A stretch of 37,070 nucleotides of DNA from Eubacteriales bacterium. GTDB taxonomy: Bacteria > Bacillota > Clostridia > Lachnospirales > Lachnospiraceae. Both the position numbers and the translations under genes were made by a program. Location of the stretch: NCBI GenBank assembly GCA_030536755.1, contig JAUNPJ010000037.1, forward strand, positions 1-37,070, read 5' to 3'. The notes under the pieces are model-generated. The model worked only from the letters and a program-made list of their open reading frames with translations. It made no database searches and was not told where the DNA came from. Below are positions 22,672 through 31,363 of this stretch, one piece after another (position 1 is the first letter of the stretch; each line of letters begins with the position of its first letter).

Positions 22672-23046
22672 ATGAAAGTAGTAGCAACAAACAACGCACC
22701 GGCAGCAATCGGCCCATATTCTCAGGCAATGATCCTGAATGATGTATTATTTACATCCGGTCAGATCCCGATCAATCCTGCAACAGGTGACATCGAAGGA
22801 ACTGATATCCAGGCACAGGCAGAGCAGGTTATGAAAAATCTGGGTGCAGTTCTGGAAGCAGCAGGCACAAGCTTTGAGAATGTAGTGAAAACAACTTGTT
22901 TCCTGGCTGATATGGGAGATTTTGCAGCATTTAATGAAGTGTATGCAAAATACTTTGTAAACAAACCGGCACGTTCCTGTGTTGCAGTAAAAACACTGCC
23001 AAAGAATGTACTCTGTGAAGTAGAACTGATTGCAAGTGTAAAATAA
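22672..23046 (+). CDS. ridA: RidA-family reactive intermediate deaminase
   Basis: 124 residues, the normal length, trimeric family. GPYSQA, the substrate-carboxylate Arg101 (PARSCVAV) and the active-site Glu118 (CEVELIA) are all present, as in true RidA proteins. It hydrolyses 2-aminoacrylate and related enamines/imines released by PLP enzymes, protecting other PLP enzymes. It follows the M14 pair by 26 bases with no terminator, so it is probably co-transcribed with the ATP-grasp operon, which may hint at an enamine- or imine-producing step there, though RidA is common and could be incidental. Confidence 0.93.
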   Translation: MKVVATNNAPAAIGPYSQAMILNDVLFTSGQIPINPATGDIEGTDIQAQAEQVMKNLGAVLEAAGTSFENVVKTTCFLADMGDFAAFNEVYAKYFVNKPARSCVAVKTLPKNVLCEVELIASVK

Positions 23047-23070
23047 AGCATGCGATTGTAAAAGTAAGGG

Positions 23071-23102
23071 CGAAAGGTTTTGATGACCTTTCGTCCTTTT
23101 TC
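23071..23102 (+). terminator. Intrinsic terminator after ridA
   Basis: CGAAAGGT (23071-23078) pairs exactly with ACCTTTCG (23086-23093), followed by TCCTTTTTT. It ends the six-gene operon. Confidence 0.85.
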
Positions 23103-23117
23103 GTAGAAAGGATTATC

Positions 23118-26100
23118 ATGAAACACAGGAAAGGAAGAAAAAACATGCAGATAAGGAGATGCCTGGCATTTCTGCTGGCGGTTATTCTGGTCGTGGAGCC
23201 AGAGACTGCAAGTGTTATGGCATCTCCGGTACAGGAGACAATTCCGTATGAGGCAGGAATGGAAGGGGAATCCTCATCGGAACAGCTGGCGGAGAAGACA
23301 ACGCAAAACGAGGATATGCAGGAAGTTCCAGATACTCCAATACTTACAGATACGCCGGAAGAAACGGAGATGCCGCAATCAGAAGAAATTCAGGAAGAAT
23401 TGCAGGAGGAAGATTCAGCAGAGGATGTTGAGCTGTCTGATTATCCGGAAAATACGTCTGATGTAGAGATTGAAGAAGAACAGGAGGCGCAGGCAAAAGA
23501 GCATGAGCCGGCAAAATCGGTGGCTGTTGATGAAAATTCTTTCCCGGATGAAAATCTGCGAAAAAGAATACAGGAACTGGCAGATACAGATGCAGACGGG
23601 ATATTAAGTCAGGAAGAACTGGAGACAGTCACAAGTCTGGATCTTTCACATCAGGAGATCAGCAGTCTGGAGGGCCTGCATTATTTTGTGAATTTGGAAG
23701 AACTCGACTGTTCCTGGAATCATTTGCGAAGAGAAGATGTACAGTCTTATATGAACATCAAGAAGGTTGTATACGATAACAATACGTATTTGGCAGAGGA
23801 TCCAGACAGTCAGGTGGAAGAATTTTTATATCTGGAGCAGGATGGGAAGCCACTTGAAGAGACGCAGAAGGACCAGGATGCTTTAGACGAAGGGATACAG
23901 GAAAGCCAGGATGCCTCAGAGGATGAAAAATTAGAGACGGAGGACATTGCTCTTGCACCGGATGATGCAGAGGAAATCATACTGGAAGACATCTCACAGC
24001 AGGCTGAAAGACCGTGGAAATTTACTTTTGTATCTGTGGTGTCCTCTGAGAAGTTTGAAGACAGAGTGCTGGATGAGACAAATTTCCCGGATGAAAATTT
24101 CCGTATCCTTTTGCAGGAACGATATGACAGCGATGATGATGGTATCCTGTCTGTGCAGGAGCAGAAACAGATTACGTCTCTCTCGGTAAGAGAAAGTCAG
24201 ATCGAAGACCTGACCGGAATTTCTTTCTTTCAGAATCTGCTTCTTCTGGATTGCAGTGTCAATCAGATTCAGCTGCTGAATACAGAAGAACTTCAGGAAC
24301 TTCGTGGTTTGTACTGCAGAGAGAATCTGATTCTGGAACTGAATCTGACGGATAACGCGAAGCTGAAGCAGCTGGAATGTGACGAAACGGTAAAAATCAT
24401 TGGATGGAAGACTCCTGTGATGGGGATGGAGGAGCAGACAGGTGCGATTTCGGTAGGAAAGGCGGCGATTTCCAGTCTCAGCAATCCGAAATCAGAAATC
24501 CTGCGAGTGGCATACAAAAAGGTCAGTGGCGCCAAAGGGTATGATGTGCAGGCGGCACGTTCTAAGGACTTTAAGACAGGACTTAGAAGAACCTTAACTG
24601 CAAAAACAACGCTGGATGTAGACCGTATGTATAAAGATTACACGTACTATGTGCGGGTGAGGGCATACAAAGTTGATTCGGCGGGAAAACGTGTCTACGG
24701 TGCGTTCTCGGCTGTGAAATCAATTAAAATCAAAAGTGGACGTATTGTGGTAAATCCGTCTTCCGGTGCAGCACAGTTAAATTCGGTCAGTCTGCTATCA
24801 TCCCAAACCGTTCGGGTGAAAGCGTCTGTTCCCAATTATGTCAAGAGTACAGACGGATATTACTATCTGTTTACGTTAAGCAGTGTGGAACGAAAACTTC
24901 CTGCTTCCAGAAAACCGGTGATGAAATTGAGTAAACGAAAAAGCCTGACGTTTGACACACCATTATACCGGGGAACGAAGCATAATAAACTGCATTGGCA
25001 GTTTGCGGTAGGTGTAAAGACGGGAACAAATCAGTATGAGCTGATTTCTTCGATGAAGTTTATCTCTAATCCGGAGAAGCTGGCAGTTTCCAGCAGAAGT
25101 TTTCCAAAAGCTTCTACCAAAAAAGGGCTTCAGGTCAACGAAAACTATATTTCTGATGCTGTATCGTTGGGAATTAAGCATACGACCTACAACATGTGCC
25201 TGGATGATATGATCGCACTGCCATCCAGACGAAATACAGCACAGGGAATTGCATATTCCTATGATGGAGCAACCTACTGGTTTGACAGAGGTGTGATTGA
25301 AAGCTATGACCGGACACTGAATACTTACAAAAGCAAAAATATGATCGTATCCGCGATTATTTTATTGCGGTATCGTTCGGATCTGACTTATCTGATGCCG
25401 ACACCGTATTACCACAATGGATTTTACGGACTGAAGACTTCAACATCCGAAGCCCGCAAGCAATTGGAGGCAGTTTTTACGTTCCTGGCCGAGCGGTATG
25501 CGGCGGATGGAAGGATTGCCAACTGGATTATCGGAAATGAGGTAAATAATTTTACTACCTATCACTATACCGGCTATAAAACGCTGAGCACGAATGCAAG
25601 ACTTTATACTAATGCATTTCGTCTGGCTTATATTTCAATCAGGAGTGTGTACAGCAAAGCGAGACTGTATATTTCACTGGATCATCTGTGGAATACATTG
25701 CTTTCCACGGAGCATACCTCGAAGGCATTTTTAAATGCGTTTGCGAAATATTGGAATAATTACGGTAATTTTAATATTGCTTATCATCCATATCCGTCTC
25801 CGCTGACTGCACCGGAATTCTGGAAAAATACGAATGGAGCGATCTCAAACAGCAGCAACAGTGCCTGCGTGAATATGGGAAATATCTCTGTGCTGACCAA
25901 TTATGTGAAGAGCAAATTTGGAAGCAGCACAAGGATTATTCTGTCGGAACAGGGCTTCACTTCCATGAAGGGAAGCACAGATGCACAGAAGGCACAGGCA
26001 GCAGCGATTGCGTATGCATATTACCTGGCGGAATTTAATGATATGATCGACGCATTTATCCTGCATCGTCATATTGACCATCAGGAAGAACTGAATCAGG

Positions 26101-26294
26101 GGCTGGCACTTGGCCTTTGGACAAGAAAGGCAGGAACAATGGAAGCTGCAGGTGCTAAAAAATATGCCTGGTCTGTATATAAGTATGTGGATACGTCTCA
26201 GTGTGAGAAAAAGACAGCGTTTGCAATTCCGATTATAGGAAAAGGAAACTGGAAAATGATTATACCTGGATATAATTCGTCCAGATTCTCGTGA
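23118..26294 (+). CDS. Large exported DUF5722/glycoside-hydrolase-like protein with EF-hand/LRR-like repeats and FN3
   Basis: 1058 residues. A signal peptide precedes a very acidic linker to about 135. There are two copies of a roughly 80-residue module (about 138-215 and 318-400) in which FPDEN.. leads to a calcium-binding-like loop (DTDADGILSQEE; DSDDDGILSVQE) and a leucine-rich strand (NLEELDCSWN; NLLLLDCSVN), separated by a second acidic stretch. Next come an FN3-like domain (about 440-535) and a C-terminal TIM-barrel-like DUF5722 region (about 640-1050), with candidate catalytic Glu808 (IIGNEVNN) and Glu944 (LSEQGFTS), the spacing seen in clan GH-A hydrolases. It probably cuts a polysaccharide at the cell surface; the substrate is unknown. 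A second start at 23145 (AGGAAG 8 bases upstream) is equally plausible. Confidence 0.82.
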   Translation: MKHRKGRKNMQIRRCLAFLLAVILVVEPETASVMASPVQETIPYEAGMEGESSSEQLAEKTTQNEDMQEVPDTPILTDTPEETEMPQSEEIQEELQEEDSAEDVELSDYPENTSDVEIEEEQEAQAKEHEPAKSVAVDENSFPDENLRKRIQELADTDADGILSQEELETVTSLDLSHQEISSLEGLHYFVNLEELDCSWNHLRREDVQSYMNIKKVVYDNNTYLAEDPDSQVEEFLYLEQDGKPLEETQKDQDALDEGIQESQDASEDEKLETEDIALAPDDAEEIILEDISQQAERPWKFTFVSVVSSEKFEDRVLDETNFPDENFRILLQERYDSDDDGILSVQEQKQITSLSVRESQIEDLTGISFFQNLLLLDCSVNQIQLLNTEELQELRGLYCRENLILELNLTDNAKLKQLECDETVKIIGWKTPVMGMEEQTGAISVGKAAISSLSNPKSEILRVAYKKVSGAKGYDVQAARSKDFKTGLRRTLTAKTTLDVDRMYKDYTYYVRVRAYKVDSAGKRVYGAFSAVKSIKIKSGRIVVNPSSGAAQLNSVSLLSSQTVRVKASVPNYVKSTDGYYYLFTLSSVERKLPASRKPVMKLSKRKSLTFDTPLYRGTKHNKLHWQFAVGVKTGTNQYELISSMKFISNPEKLAVSSRSFPKASTKKGLQVNENYISDAVSLGIKHTTYNMCLDDMIALPSRRNTAQGIAYSYDGATYWFDRGVIESYDRTLNTYKSKNMIVSAIILLRYRSDLTYLMPTPYYHNGFYGLKTSTSEARKQLEAVFTFLAERYAADGRIANWIIGNEVNNFTTYHYTGYKTLSTNARLYTNAFRLAYISIRSVYSKARLYISLDHLWNTLLSTEHTSKAFLNAFAKYWNNYGNFNIAYHPYPSPLTAPEFWKNTNGAISNSSNSACVNMGNISVLTNYVKSKFGSSTRIILSEQGFTSMKGSTDAQKAQAAAIAYAYYLAEFNDMIDAFILHRHIDHQEELNQGLALGLWTRKAGTMEAAGAKKYAWSVYKYVDTSQCEKKTAFAIPIIGKGNWKMIIPGYNSSRFS

Positions 26295-26421
26295 TCGAAG
26301 ATAAAAATACCAGGATTGTAAAATATTTGTGAAAAGGGGGTGCAAAAAAATAGAAATGTGATATACTGATAAACGGACTGAAAGGCTTTCGTCCGGGAGA
26401 CTGAGTGAGGAGTATTATGAG

Positions 26422-28209
26422 ATGAGTGAAGAGATAAAGAATAAAAAAGAAGAGGATATACAGGAAGAAGCAAAAGAAGAAATAGAAATAGAAGAAGCAG
26501 AAGAAGAAATACAAGAAGCAGAAGAAGAAATACAAGAAGAAAAGGTCTCTGTCAGTGAAGATTTTGAAAAGAAAATAGAAAAAGCAATGGAGCAGATTAT
26601 TTCAGATACGCAGGAACGTATAGAGGAAGTTCCTGCTGTCGATGAGGAGTCTCCGAAGCCGGTACAGAAGGAAGCAGAACAGAAATCAGAGCCAGTGCAG
26701 AAAGAAGCGGTACAGACACCAAAGCCGGCACAGGTCAAACCGGTTCCTCCTGTTCAGAAACAACCGACTCCTGCCATGCATCCACCAAAAAAAGGTCATA
26801 AAGTGGTCAGAATTGTGGGAACTCTTGTAGGGGCTATCATTCTTGCCGGAATTGGCGGTTATGCGGGAATGTCTTACTATTACAGCAATAAATTTTTTCC
26901 TGGTACTACGATCAATTCCTTTGACTGCGGTGATCTGACAGTTTCTCAGGCTGAGGAACTGATTCGAAATAAAGTGGAGGATTATTCTCTTACTGTGGCA
27001 TCAAAAGGGCATGAAAAAGAATCAATTTCTGCAGAAGCGATTGATTATAAGTACAAATCAGACGGCGCTGTGGAGCAGGCTTTTGAAAAACAGAAGCCTT
27101 ATGAATGGATCAAGGGTTATTTTGTAAAAACAAATCTTTCCGTAGGTGAAAACATTACTTATGACAAAGAAAAAGTGAAGACAGAACTTGAAAAGCTGGA
27201 GTGTATGAAGCCGGAAAATCAGATTCAGCCGAAAGACGCCTACATTACATTTGAGGATACGCTGTTTACGATTGTTCCGGGAGAAGAAGGTACGGCAATC
27301 AACGAGGAAAAGGCTCTGGAACTTCTGTATACGGCGATTGACCAGACAGAAGAGGAAGTGGATTTGGAAAAAGGCGGTGCTTACATTGAGCCGAATGTCA
27401 GAGAAGATGATGAAGGGCTTCAGGAACGCCTGAAGATTGTCAACACATATGCCAAGGCAAGTGTGACACATACTTATGGAGACAAAACCGAGACTCTTGA
27501 CAGCAAAACGTTCAAGGACTGGTACAGCAAAGATGCGAATGGAGATCTGTATCTGGACGGTGAAGTGCTCAAAACCAAATTAAGAGAGTATGTGGCAAAT
27601 ATGGCGTATAACCATGATACACTGGGAGCGACACGGACATTTCAGACGACCAGTGGGCGGAACATTGAAGTGAGCGGCGGCAATTATGGATGGCAGATTG
27701 ACCAGTATTCTGAAGTGGAAAAAATGTACAATGAGATTCTGACCGGACAGCAGGTGACAAGAGAGCCTGTATATGCATCGACTGCGAACGCCTGGGTCAA
27801 CGGATCCGACATCGGAAATACCTATATTGAAGTAGATCTGTCTGAGCAGCATATGTATTTTTACCGTGACGGAAATAACATTTTTGAATCAGACTTTGTG
27901 TCTGGAAATATGTCGTACGCTGACAGAAAGACACCGACGGGCGTCTGCCATATTGTGTACAAAACCAAAGATTTTACGCTTCGTGGAGAAAAGAAACCGG
28001 ATGGAACTTATGAATATGAGGAACCGGTGGAATACTGGATGCCGTTTAACGGAGGTGTTGGTTTCCATGATGCTCCGTGGAGATCATCGTTCGGTGGTGA
28101 CATTTATCTGACCAGCGGTTCGCATGGATGTATCAATATGCCGGTAAGCAGTGCGGCACAGCTGTATGATTTGATTGACGAATCTATTCCGATTGTAGCA
28201 TTTTATTAA
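26422..28209 (+). CDS. L,D-transpeptidase (YkuD) with membrane anchor and acidic cytoplasmic tail
   Basis: 595 residues. An N-terminal cytoplasmic region of about 130 residues is dominated by Glu and Lys, then Pro/Gln/Lys. One membrane segment (about 130-155, IVGTLVGAIILAGIGGYAGM) leads to a long extracellular region with putative peptidoglycan-binding (PG_binding_4-like) modules (about 160-440), and a C-terminal YkuD domain with His568-Gly-Cys570 in SGSHGCINMP and HDAPWR upstream. It forms 3-3 (or 1-3) peptide crosslinks in peptidoglycan. The layout matches Enterococcus/Clostridia Ldt proteins. GAGG at 26407-26410 is somewhat far from the ATG at 26422. A two-codon ATG-AGA-TGA overlaps just before it (26417-26425). 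Confidence 0.9.
   Translation: MSEEIKNKKEEDIQEEAKEEIEIEEAEEEIQEAEEEIQEEKVSVSEDFEKKIEKAMEQIISDTQERIEEVPAVDEESPKPVQKEAEQKSEPVQKEAVQTPKPAQVKPVPPVQKQPTPAMHPPKKGHKVVRIVGTLVGAIILAGIGGYAGMSYYYSNKFFPGTTINSFDCGDLTVSQAEELIRNKVEDYSLTVASKGHEKESISAEAIDYKYKSDGAVEQAFEKQKPYEWIKGYFVKTNLSVGENITYDKEKVKTELEKLECMKPENQIQPKDAYITFEDTLFTIVPGEEGTAINEEKALELLYTAIDQTEEEVDLEKGGAYIEPNVREDDEGLQERLKIVNTYAKASVTHTYGDKTETLDSKTFKDWYSKDANGDLYLDGEVLKTKLREYVANMAYNHDTLGATRTFQTTSGRNIEVSGGNYGWQIDQYSEVEKMYNEILTGQQVTREPVYASTANAWVNGSDIGNTYIEVDLSEQHMYFYRDGNNIFESDFVSGNMSYADRKTPTGVCHIVYKTKDFTLRGEKKPDGTYEYEEPVEYWMPFNGGVGFHDAPWRSSFGGDIYLTSGSHGCINMPVSSAAQLYDLIDESIPIVAFY
26494..26535 (+). repeat. Perfect 21-bp tandem duplication inside the L,D-transpeptidase gene
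   Basis: Bases 26494-26514 (gaagcagaagaagaaatacaa) are repeated exactly at 26515-26535, adding seven residues (EAEEEIQ) to the acidic tail without shifting frame. The surrounding 26422-26600 is almost all purine on this strand. Copy number may vary between strains by slippage. Confidence 0.9.
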
Positions 28210-28232
28210 AAATAGTTAAAAAGGGGAAATAC

Positions 28233-28526
28233 ATGGGTACAGGTATTGATTTGATTTTGACGGTGGCAGCTTTGGTTATTGGAATTATGATGCTTTTAGG
28301 AAAGGGAGATTTTTTCCTGAATGACAAAAACGCCAAAGAGCGTAACCAGGTATATGATATGGATAAAGTGCAGAGAGGGTTTGGTGTTGTTTTGATTATC
28401 GTTGGAATTGCCACCGGAATCAGTGCTCTCTTTTCTTCCAGTGTGGCTTATATGATCTACACGATTGTTGTTCTTCTGGCATTTGCCGGTGGAATTATTT
28501 ACATGAGAAAATATTGCAAAAGATAA
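28233..28526 (+). CDS. Small membrane protein (DUF3784-like)
   Basis: 97 residues with three hydrophobic segments (about 6-24, 48-68 and 72-90) and a charged loop (GKGDFFLNDKNAKERNQVYDMDKVQRG) between the first and second. This pattern resembles DUF3784-type proteins, but I am not certain of the family. AAAAGGGG precedes the ATG, and the gene starts 23 bases after the L,D-transpeptidase stop, so it is probably in the same transcript. Function unknown. Confidence 0.7.
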   Translation: MGTGIDLILTVAALVIGIMMLLGKGDFFLNDKNAKERNQVYDMDKVQRGFGVVLIIVGIATGISALFSSSVAYMIYTIVVLLAFAGGIIYMRKYCKR

Positions 28527-28532
28527 AAGCAG

Positions 28533-28564
28533 GAAGCCCAGTCGTTTGACAGGGCTTCTTTTTT
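28533..28564. terminator. Bidirectional terminator between convergent genes
   Basis: GAAGCCC (28533-28539) pairs with GGGCTTC (28552-28558) and is followed by six T on the plus strand; an A-run on the other side gives a weaker T-run for the minus strand. The plus T-run touches the stop codon of the HAD gene. Confidence 0.8.
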
Positions 28565-29180
28565 AAAACAGATGAATCAAATCTTCCAATTTTTCAATAG
28601 TATAATCAGGGGTATCTACGGCACCAAAACCGTAGGATGCGAACACAAAAGGAACACCGGCCTTTCGACATGCACGATAATCACCGTCGGTGTCACCGAC
28701 ATAGACGGGATCTGTCAGCTTATAGTCGCGCACAATCTGGAGGATATTGGCAGCTTTGGCATTACCGGTGTCACCGGGGCAAAGATGTCCCTGAAAATAA
28801 GCTCCCAATCCGGTTGCTTCCAGAAATGTTTCAATATAGCCGGCTTCACAGTTGCTGACAATGTAAAGCGGATATTTTTCTGAAAGAACTTTCAGCGTGT
28901 CTTCCAATCCGGGGTAGGTTGGAGCGGGAGTCTGCAGAAGTGTGCGATGTTCCTCCTCGCAGCACAGGTCGATCAGTTCCAGCTGACGTTCGGTCGTTTC
29001 TTCTGGAAAAAGCTGTCTGGCAATATCAGGAAGAGTTTGTCCGAAGAGCTGATGGAGTCGTGCAGAAGTAATGACCATATGCAGATCTGTTTTTTCTGCA
29101 AGTACCCTGGTCCAGGCTTTTGCCACAATCTCCGTGGAATCCCATAAAGTTCCATCTACATCAAATATAATACTATCCAT
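28563..29180 (-). CDS. HAD-superfamily phosphatase (phosphoglycolate phosphatase-like)
   Basis: 205 residues from the chosen start. HAD motifs: D7-x-D9 (FDVDGTLWD), Ser in IVSNCE, Lys in GNAKAAN, and DTDGD in VYVGDTDGDYRACRKAG, with an alpha-helical cap between motifs I and II. It is a subfamily I phosphatase for a small sugar or nucleotide phosphate. The annotated frame could start at 29192 (MENS), but GGAG six bases before the ATG at 29180 (MDSIIF) is the only convincing ribosome-binding site. It is divergent from mutY and convergent with the small membrane-protein gene. The substrate cannot be told from sequence. Confidence 0.87.
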   Translation of the reverse strand: MDSIIFDVDGTLWDSTEIVAKAWTRVLAEKTDLHMVITSARLHQLFGQTLPDIARQLFPEETTERQLELIDLCCEEEHRTLLQTPAPTYPGLEDTLKVLSEKYPLYIVSNCEAGYIETFLEATGLGAYFQGHLCPGDTGNAKAANILQIVRDYKLTDPVYVGDTDGDYRACRKAGVPFVFASYGFGAVDTPDYTIEKLEDLIHLF

Positions 29181-29244
29181 AGAATTCTCCATATTTTTTC
29201 GTTTTTTCTACGTTTATCTTAATAAAAAAGTTACAAAAAAGCAA

Positions 29245-29273
29245 CTGCCAATTCGCATATTTTATGTTATGAT
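29245..29273 (+). promoter_or_regulatory. Candidate mutY promoter adjoining the start codon
   Basis: CTGCCA (29245-29250), 17 bases, TATGAT (29268-29273). The predicted start falls at about 29279-29281, on the mutY ATG itself, and no ribosome-binding site is visible before that ATG. Confidence 0.4.
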
Positions 29274-29280
29274 AGCAGTT

Positions 29281-30360
29281 ATGAGAGAACAAACATTATT
29301 ACAACAAATCGAACAACCTCTGTTGGAATGGTACAGAAAAAACAAAAGAGACCTTCCATGGAGAGACAAAAACAATGCATATATGACCTGGGTTTCTGAG
29401 ATTATGCTCCAGCAGACCAGGGTAGAGGCCGTGAAACCTTATTTTTACCGCTTCCTTCAGGAACTGCCGGATGTGGCGCATCTTGCTGTCTGCCCGGAAG
29501 AAAAACTCCTGAAGCTATGGGAGGGACTCGGTTACTACAATCGCGTGCGCAATATGCAGAAAGCTGCCAGGGAGGTGATGGAGCAATATGGGGGAAAACT
29601 TCCGGCAGATTATGATCAACTGAAAGGGCTGACAGGAATCGGCAATTATACGGCTGGTGCCATTGCTTCCATTGCGTATGGCATTCCTGTGCCTGCAGTG
29701 GATGGAAATGTGCTGCGTGTCATCTCGCGCGTGACAAAATCCTATGAAGACATCATGAAACAGTCTGTGCGAAAAAAAATGGAGCAGCAGCTTCTCGCAG
29801 TCATGCCCAAGGACTGTCCCGGAGATTACAATCAGGCTCTGATGGAGCTTGGAGCGGTTGTCTGTGTGCCAAACGGCATGGCAAAATGCGGGGAGTGTCC
29901 ACTTGGAGAACTTTGCCTTGCCAGAAAAGATGACTGTGTTATGGAACTTCCGGTTAAGGCTGCCAAAAAGCCAAGAAAAATCGAGGAACGAACGGTTCTG
30001 GTGATTCAGGATGGAGAGCGGGTCGCGATACGCAAGCGCGCCGGTAAAGGACTTCTTGCAGGACTGTATGAGCTTCCCAATCAGGAAGGTCATATGACGG
30101 AGCGGGAAGTACTGGAATATGTGAAAGAACGCCATCTGGATGCAGTGCGAATTGAACCACTGGCACCTGCCAAACATATTTTTTCTCATGTGGAATGGAG
30201 AATGATCGGCTACCGGGTGCGGGTGGCAGCTCTGGAAGAACAGTTTGCCCGGGACATGATATTTGTAGACAAAAAAGAAACGAAGCAGAAATATGCCATA
30301 CCATCGGCATTTGATGCATATTCGGGAGTAATAAAGGAGGAAAAAAGTGAAATTACTTAG
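29281..30360 (+). CDS. mutY: A/G-specific adenine glycosylase
   Basis: 359 residues, the usual MutY length. Residues visible: catalytic Glu40 (WVSEIMLQQT), helix-hairpin-helix LTGIGNYTAGAI, catalytic Asp141 (PAVDGNVLR), the iron-sulfur cluster ligands Cys195-x6-Cys202-x2-Cys205-x5-Cys211, and a C-terminal NUDIX-like 8-oxoG recognition domain (about 230-350, KHIFSHVEWRM). It removes adenine mispaired with 8-oxoguanine. The reading frame is open far upstream of 29281, but homology begins at MREQ/MIAV; the ATG at 29269 is the alternative. Its last 14 bases overlap the GTG start of the glycosyltransferase gene. Confidence 0.93.
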   Translation: MREQTLLQQIEQPLLEWYRKNKRDLPWRDKNNAYMTWVSEIMLQQTRVEAVKPYFYRFLQELPDVAHLAVCPEEKLLKLWEGLGYYNRVRNMQKAAREVMEQYGGKLPADYDQLKGLTGIGNYTAGAIASIAYGIPVPAVDGNVLRVISRVTKSYEDIMKQSVRKKMEQQLLAVMPKDCPGDYNQALMELGAVVCVPNGMAKCGECPLGELCLARKDDCVMELPVKAAKKPRKIEERTVLVIQDGERVAIRKRAGKGLLAGLYELPNQEGHMTEREVLEYVKERHLDAVRIEPLAPAKHIFSHVEWRMIGYRVRVAALEEQFARDMIFVDKKETKQKYAIPSAFDAYSGVIKEEKSEIT

Positions 30361-31363
30361 TATTGCAGTTCCCTGTTATAATTCTCAGGATTATATGGAA
30401 AAATGTGTCAATTCTCTTCTTGCAGGAGGAGAGGAGGTAGAAATTATCATTGTAGACGATGGCTCTGTGGATAATACAGGATCCATTGCAGACCATTTTG
30501 CACAGCAATATCCCACCATCGTAAAGGCTGTACATCAGGAAAATGGAGGACATGGACAGGCGGTCAATACCGGCTTGAAAAATGCCACGGGACTTTTTTT
30601 TAAAGTTGTTGACAGCGATGACTGGGTAAATGAGGAGGCGTATCATAAGATTCTGGAGACACTGCAGACATTGGCAGGCGGTTCTGATACGCTCGATATG
30701 CTCATCAGCAATTTTGTGTATGAAAAGGAGGGGGCAGCCAGAAAGAGAGTGATGCAGTATCGACGCTGTTTCCCAAAAGATACGATGTTTCAGTGGAACC
30801 AGATGCGTCATATGCCAAAGGGAAAATATATTCTCATGCATTCGGTGATTTACCGCACACAGCTTCTGCGCCAGTGTGGACTGGAACTTCCGAAACATAC
30901 CTTCTATGTGGATAACCTGTTTGTATTTGAGCCGCTTCCGTTTGTGAAGAATATGTATTACCTCGATGTGAATTTTTACCGCTATTTTATCGGGCGCGAT
31001 GACCAGTCTGTCAATGAGTCTGTCATGATCAAAAGAATTGATCAGCAGATCAAAGTGAATAAGCTGATGATCGATGTGTTTGAGAAAAGCAGTATCTCCC
31101 ATCGTATGATGCGCAAATATATGGTAAACTATCTGGATATTATTACGACGATATCATCGATTATGCTCATTCGCTCTGGTACAGAGGAAGCTTTGGAGAA
31201 GAAAAAAGAATTGTGGAAATATTTGAAAGAAAAAGATTATTCTCTGTATTTGAGGCTGCGACACGGTCTTTTTGGAAGAACTATGAATCTGCCGGGAAAA
31301 GGCGGCAGGAAAGTGAGTGTCACAGCCTATAAGATCTGTCAGAAATTCTATGGATTTAACTGA
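30347..31363 (+). CDS. Family 2 glycosyltransferase
   Basis: 338 residues, GT-A fold. PCYNSQDYMEKCVNSLL at the start, Asp37-Asp38 (VDDGSVDNT) for nucleotide-sugar binding, GGHGQAVNTGL, and the metal-binding D89-S-D91-D92 (VVDSDDW). No clear membrane segments, so cytoplasmic, probably adding a sugar to a lipid-linked or polymer acceptor. The start is GTG, 6 bases after AAGGAGG (30334-30340), inside the end of mutY. Its 3' end overlaps the convergent PAP2 gene by 16 bases. No neighbouring polysaccharide genes are present to define the product. Confidence 0.9.
   Translation: MKLLSIAVPCYNSQDYMEKCVNSLLAGGEEVEIIIVDDGSVDNTGSIADHFAQQYPTIVKAVHQENGGHGQAVNTGLKNATGLFFKVVDSDDWVNEEAYHKILETLQTLAGGSDTLDMLISNFVYEKEGAARKRVMQYRRCFPKDTMFQWNQMRHMPKGKYILMHSVIYRTQLLRQCGLELPKHTFYVDNLFVFEPLPFVKNMYYLDVNFYRYFIGRDDQSVNESVMIKRIDQQIKVNKLMIDVFEKSSISHRMMRKYMVNYLDIITTISSIMLIRSGTEEALEKKKELWKYLKEKDYSLYLRLRHGLFGRTMNLPGKGGRKVSVTAYKICQKFYGFN

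Noticed and set aside
20775-23046. Arginine catabolism (ast) pathway suggested by desuccinylase-like genes
   Set aside because: No astA, astB, astC or astD neighbours; the context is the ATP-grasp/alpha-E association instead.
29071-29280. N-terminal extension of MutY
   Set aside because: It would overlap the divergent HAD gene, and family similarity begins only at residue 1 of the chosen start.
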